In this document: positions 6,447 to 8,222 of the stretch, in pieces | How the letters are laid out: the number at the start of each line of letters is the position of its first letter | Numbering within the stretch: position 1 is the first letter of the stretch | Assembly: GCA_002399735.1 (NCBI GenBank) | Contig: DHEF01000031.1 | Location: 1-8,222 of the forward strand | Source of the DNA: Chitinophagaceae bacterium UBA4857 | Lineage (GTDB): Bacteria > Bacteroidota > Bacteroidia > Chitinophagales > Chitinophagaceae | DNA length: 8,222 nt | Direction of reading: 5' to 3' | Notes under the pieces: generated by a model | The model's input: only the letters and a program-made list of their open reading frames with translations | What the model was told of the DNA's origin: nothing | Database searches by the model: none | Translations under genes and position numbers: made by a program

Positions 6447-6541
6447 CACAATGCCCAATAGCATTACCGAACGTACAAGTGTGCGACGCAAGGAACGATG
6501 ATAGTAGCAATACAGCTGGTAACAAAAAAAGTATTCAGTAT
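6447..6541 (-). repeat. Dispersed intergenic repeat, copy B
   Basis: This is the second copy of the element at 3743-3838 in the same orientation. The exact 19-base core is at 6473-6491, CACAATGCCCAATAG at 6447-6461, and GCTGGTAACAAAAAAA at 6515-6530. It lies behind fabF (read on the - strand), just beyond the stem-loop at 6544-6595, so its T7 run (6530-6524) can serve as the T-run of that structure. It has no open frame. Confidence 0.75.
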
Positions 6542-6595
6542 ATAGTATTTAGTATAAAGAGGACGGAATCCTCTACATACTAATGTCTAAATACT
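6524..6595 (-). terminator. Probable terminator structure of fabF
   Basis: An inner hairpin AGAGGA (6558-6563)/TCCTCT (6569-6574) with a 5-base loop lies inside an outer inverted pair AGTATTTAG (6544-6552)/CTAAATACT (6587-6595). It starts nine bases after the fabF stop in the direction of transcription. The T7 run supplied by repeat copy B (6530-6524) comes 13 bases after the outer stem. The stem is AT-rich and the T-run is not adjacent, so efficiency is uncertain. The same region has several degenerate AGTATtTAGTAT words. Confidence 0.5.
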
Positions 6596-6603
6596 AAAAT
6601 CTA

Positions 6604-7857
6604 CTAATCAACATACTTTTTTACAATAACACAGGCGTTGTGGCCACCAAAGCCAAAGGTATTGCTAAGGGCAGCGTTTACTACACGTTTTTGGGCTGTG
6701 TTAAAGGTAAAGTTCAGGTTAGGATCCAAATCGGGGTCGGATGTAAAGTGATTGATGGTTGGCGGTACAATATCGTGTACCACAGCCTGGATACAAGCAA
6801 TGGCTTCGATAACACCGGCGGCACCAAGACAGTGGCCTGTCATACTTTTGGTAGCACTTATGTTTAGGTTGTAAGCATGCTGGCCAAATACGTGCAGGAT
6901 GGCTTTGGTTTCGGCAATATCGCCAAGGGGGGTTGATGTACCATGGGTGTTGATGTAGTCGATATCCTCTGGTTTCATACCGGCATCGTCCAACGCAGCC
7001 AACATTACATTTTTTGCACCTAACCCATCAGGGTGTGGGGCTGTAATATGATATGCATCGGCACTGGCGCCACCGCCTACTACTTCGCAAATAATTTTTG
7101 CGCCGCGGGCTTTGGCATGTTCCAGCTCTTCTAACACCAATACACCTGCAGCTTCGCCCATCACAAAACCATCACGGTCTTTGTCGTAAGGACGGCTGGC
7201 AGTTTTAGGATCGTCGTTACGCTCACTCATAGCTTTCATGGCATTAAAACCACCTACACCTGCTTCGCTAATAACGGCTTCACTACCACCGGTAACAATA
7301 ATATCAGCCTTACCCAGGCGTAATAAAGTTACGGCATCAATAATGGCATTGGTACTGCTGGCGCAAGCGCTGGTAACAGCGTAGTTGGGACCACGCAAGT
7401 TATGACGCATGCTGATTTGACCGGCAGCAATGTCCAATATCATTTTGGGAATAAAGAAGGGATTGAAGCGGGGAGTACCGTCGCCTTTGGCAAACTCGGT
7501 TACTTCCTGCTGAAAGGTAATTAACCCGCCAATACCGCTGGCAAATACTACGCCAATACGGTCGGGGTTAATGTTTTCTTTGTTTAAGCCGGCATCGGCC
7601 ATGGCCTGGTCGCTGGCAACCAAAGAAAACTGCGTGTAACGGTCAATTTTTCTAGCTTCTTTTCTATCTAAGTACTGTACAGGGTCAAAGTTTTTTACCT
7701 CACAAGCAAAACGGGTTTTAAACTTAGAGGCATCAAACTGTGTAATCATATCGGCACCGGAAACACCGTTAATAAGTGCATTCCAATACTCATCTATCGA
7801 ATTTCCCAAGGGTGTTAAAGCACCCATGCCGGTAACAACTACTCTTTTTAACTCCAT
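6604..7857 (-). CDS. fabF: 3-oxoacyl-ACP synthase II (KAS II)
   Basis: This 417-residue condensing enzyme extends acyl-ACP by two carbons with malonyl-ACP in fatty acid synthesis. It is a complete thiolase-fold protein. It starts RVVVTGMGALTPLG (5-18), with the nucleophile Cys165 in VTSACASS, His305 in NTHGTSTPLGD, Lys337 in SATKSMTGH, His342, and the closing loop NTFGFGGHNA (399-408). The Cys-His-His set and Lys identify a decarboxylating elongation enzyme rather than a chain-length factor. The length is normal for FabF. The ACP gene lies upstream on the same strand, the classical acpP-fabF order, but 150 bases apart with an intrinsic terminator between. FabF and FabB share motifs; the overall length, GHCLGAAG and acpP context favour FabF. 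No Shine-Dalgarno precedes the ATG, and the start is fixed by the conserved N-terminus. Confidence 0.96.
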   Translation of the reverse strand: MELKRVVVTGMGALTPLGNSIDEYWNALINGVSGADMITQFDASKFKTRFACEVKNFDPVQYLDRKEARKIDRYTQFSLVASDQAMADAGLNKENINPDRIGVVFASGIGGLITFQQEVTEFAKGDGTPRFNPFFIPKMILDIAAGQISMRHNLRGPNYAVTSACASSTNAIIDAVTLLRLGKADIIVTGGSEAVISEAGVGGFNAMKAMSERNDDPKTASRPYDKDRDGFVMGEAAGVLVLEELEHAKARGAKIICEVVGGGASADAYHITAPHPDGLGAKNVMLAALDDAGMKPEDIDYINTHGTSTPLGDIAETKAILHVFGQHAYNLNISATKSMTGHCLGAAGVIEAIACIQAVVHDIVPPTINHFTSDPDLDPNLNFTFNTAQKRVVNAALSNTFGFGGHNACVIVKKYVD

Positions 7858-7900
7858 ATAGCCAGGTTCTAAAGATTCAAAAGTTTAGGGGGGTTGAGAT

Positions 7901-7936
7901 AAAAACCGCCTTCGCTGCATAACAACAGAAGGCGGT
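7901..7936 (-). terminator. Intrinsic terminator/attenuator between acpP and fabF
   Basis: A perfect nine-pair, G/C-rich stem is formed by ACCGCCTTC (7905-7913) and GAAGGCGGT (7928-7936), with a 14-base loop. Read on the - strand, TTTTT follows at once, the last stem T being followed by TTTTATCTC. This is the clearest terminator in the window. It lies 71 bases after the acpP stop and 43 bases before the fabF ATG, so it ends acpP transcripts fully or partly before fabF. Confidence 0.82.
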
Positions 7937-7998
7937 ATTATAACGTTTTATCCCTCCCTTTAGTTTAGCTAAAAAATAACCACTAGGGGGCGGACAGG

Positions 7999-8028
7999 TA
8001 AATTTAATTACTTAGCGTGTTCTTCCAA
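7999..8028 (-). promoter_or_regulatory. Candidate fabF promoter overlapping the end of acpP
   Basis: Read on the - strand, TTG (8028-8026, inside the acpP coding end) and TAAATTTA (8006-7999) are separated by exactly 19 bases. This fits the Bacteroidota pattern TTG-N19-TAnnTTTG apart from the final base. A transcript from here would start near 7992 and still pass through the hairpin at 7905-7936 before fabF. TAAATTTA is self-complementary and AT-rich, so chance is possible. Confidence 0.38.
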
Positions 8029-8222
8029 ATAAGAAACTGCCTGACCAACGGTAGTGATGGTTTCAGCTTGCTCGTCCGGAATGGAAATGTTGAATTCTTT
8101 TTCAAATTCCATAATTAATTCAACGGTATCCAATGAATCGGCACCTAGATCATTTGTAAAAGAAGCCTCATTGGTAACTTCTGCTTCGTCAACTCCAAGT
8201 TTGTCAACGATGATCTTTTTAA
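8008..8222 (-). CDS. acpP: Acyl carrier protein, N-terminus cut by window edge
   Basis: The frame runs in from the right edge and ends at TAA (8010-8008), giving 70 residues that start KKIIVDKLGVDEAEV and end AVSYLEEHAK. The segment LGADSLDTVELIMEFEKEF carries the DSL motif whose Ser is modified with phosphopantetheine by the holo-ACP synthase. The acidic helix 2 after it is the usual docking face for enzymes such as FabF. Compared with the usual 78-80 residues of AcpP, about eight to ten N-terminal residues lie beyond the edge. The small acidic protein carries growing acyl chains in the cytoplasm during fatty acid synthesis. fabF follows it on the same strand after a terminator. The DSLD sequence and fabF neighbour make this the primary fatty acid ACP rather than a secondary-metabolism carrier. 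Confidence 0.96.
   Translation of the reverse strand, partial: KKIIVDKLGVDEAEVTNEASFTNDLGADSLDTVELIMEFEKEFNISIPDEQAETITTVGQAVSYLEEHAK

Noticed and set aside
6640..6867. A 75-residue + strand open frame
   Set aside because: It is a shadow of the fabF C-terminal region, with no signal of its own.

Overview
The window looks like a chromosomal housekeeping segment from a member of the Bacteroidota, plausibly a gliding genus of the Chitinophagaceae. The evidence is a gldF-gldG pair (gliding-motility ABC transporter parts largely confined to this phylum), almost no Shine-Dalgarno sequences before the genes, several boxes matching the phylum's TAnnTTTG promoter element, and a lipoprotein with a short signal peptide and a Cys-Asn-Asn start. 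Assignment below phylum is inference.

Layout. The left half is read on the + strand: a terminator for a gene outside the window (29-78), a 54-residue two-helix membrane protein (235-399), a tandem universal stress protein (468-1295), a small lipoprotein (1346-1828) and an AMP-forming acyl/aryl ligase (1996-3429). The right half is read on the - strand, entering from the right edge: acyl carrier protein (partial, 8008-8222), 3-ketoacyl-ACP synthase II (6604-7857), then gldF (5600-6319) and gldG (3874-5598). The two halves converge on a 444-base gene-free stretch (3430-3873).

How the genes work together. ACP and FabF are successive parts of fatty acid elongation. A strong intrinsic terminator lies between them, so FabF is probably made at a lower level than ACP or from a promoter at the end of acpP. 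GldF and GldG are the permease and the extracytoplasmic auxiliary subunit of one ABC transporter; the ATPase GldA is not in the window. The ligase could feed acyl or aryl groups into lipid metabolism, but its substrate cannot be read from the sequence.

No new defence, mobile or biosynthetic system is evident. The signals not explained by genes are non-coding: a dispersed element of about 95 bases present twice in the same orientation downstream of two - strand genes (3743-3838 and 6447-6541), a matched pair of hairpins behind the two convergent genes, the acpP/fabF attenuator arrangement, a possibly leaderless ligase gene, and a short stretch at 1829-1990 that may be a decayed gene.
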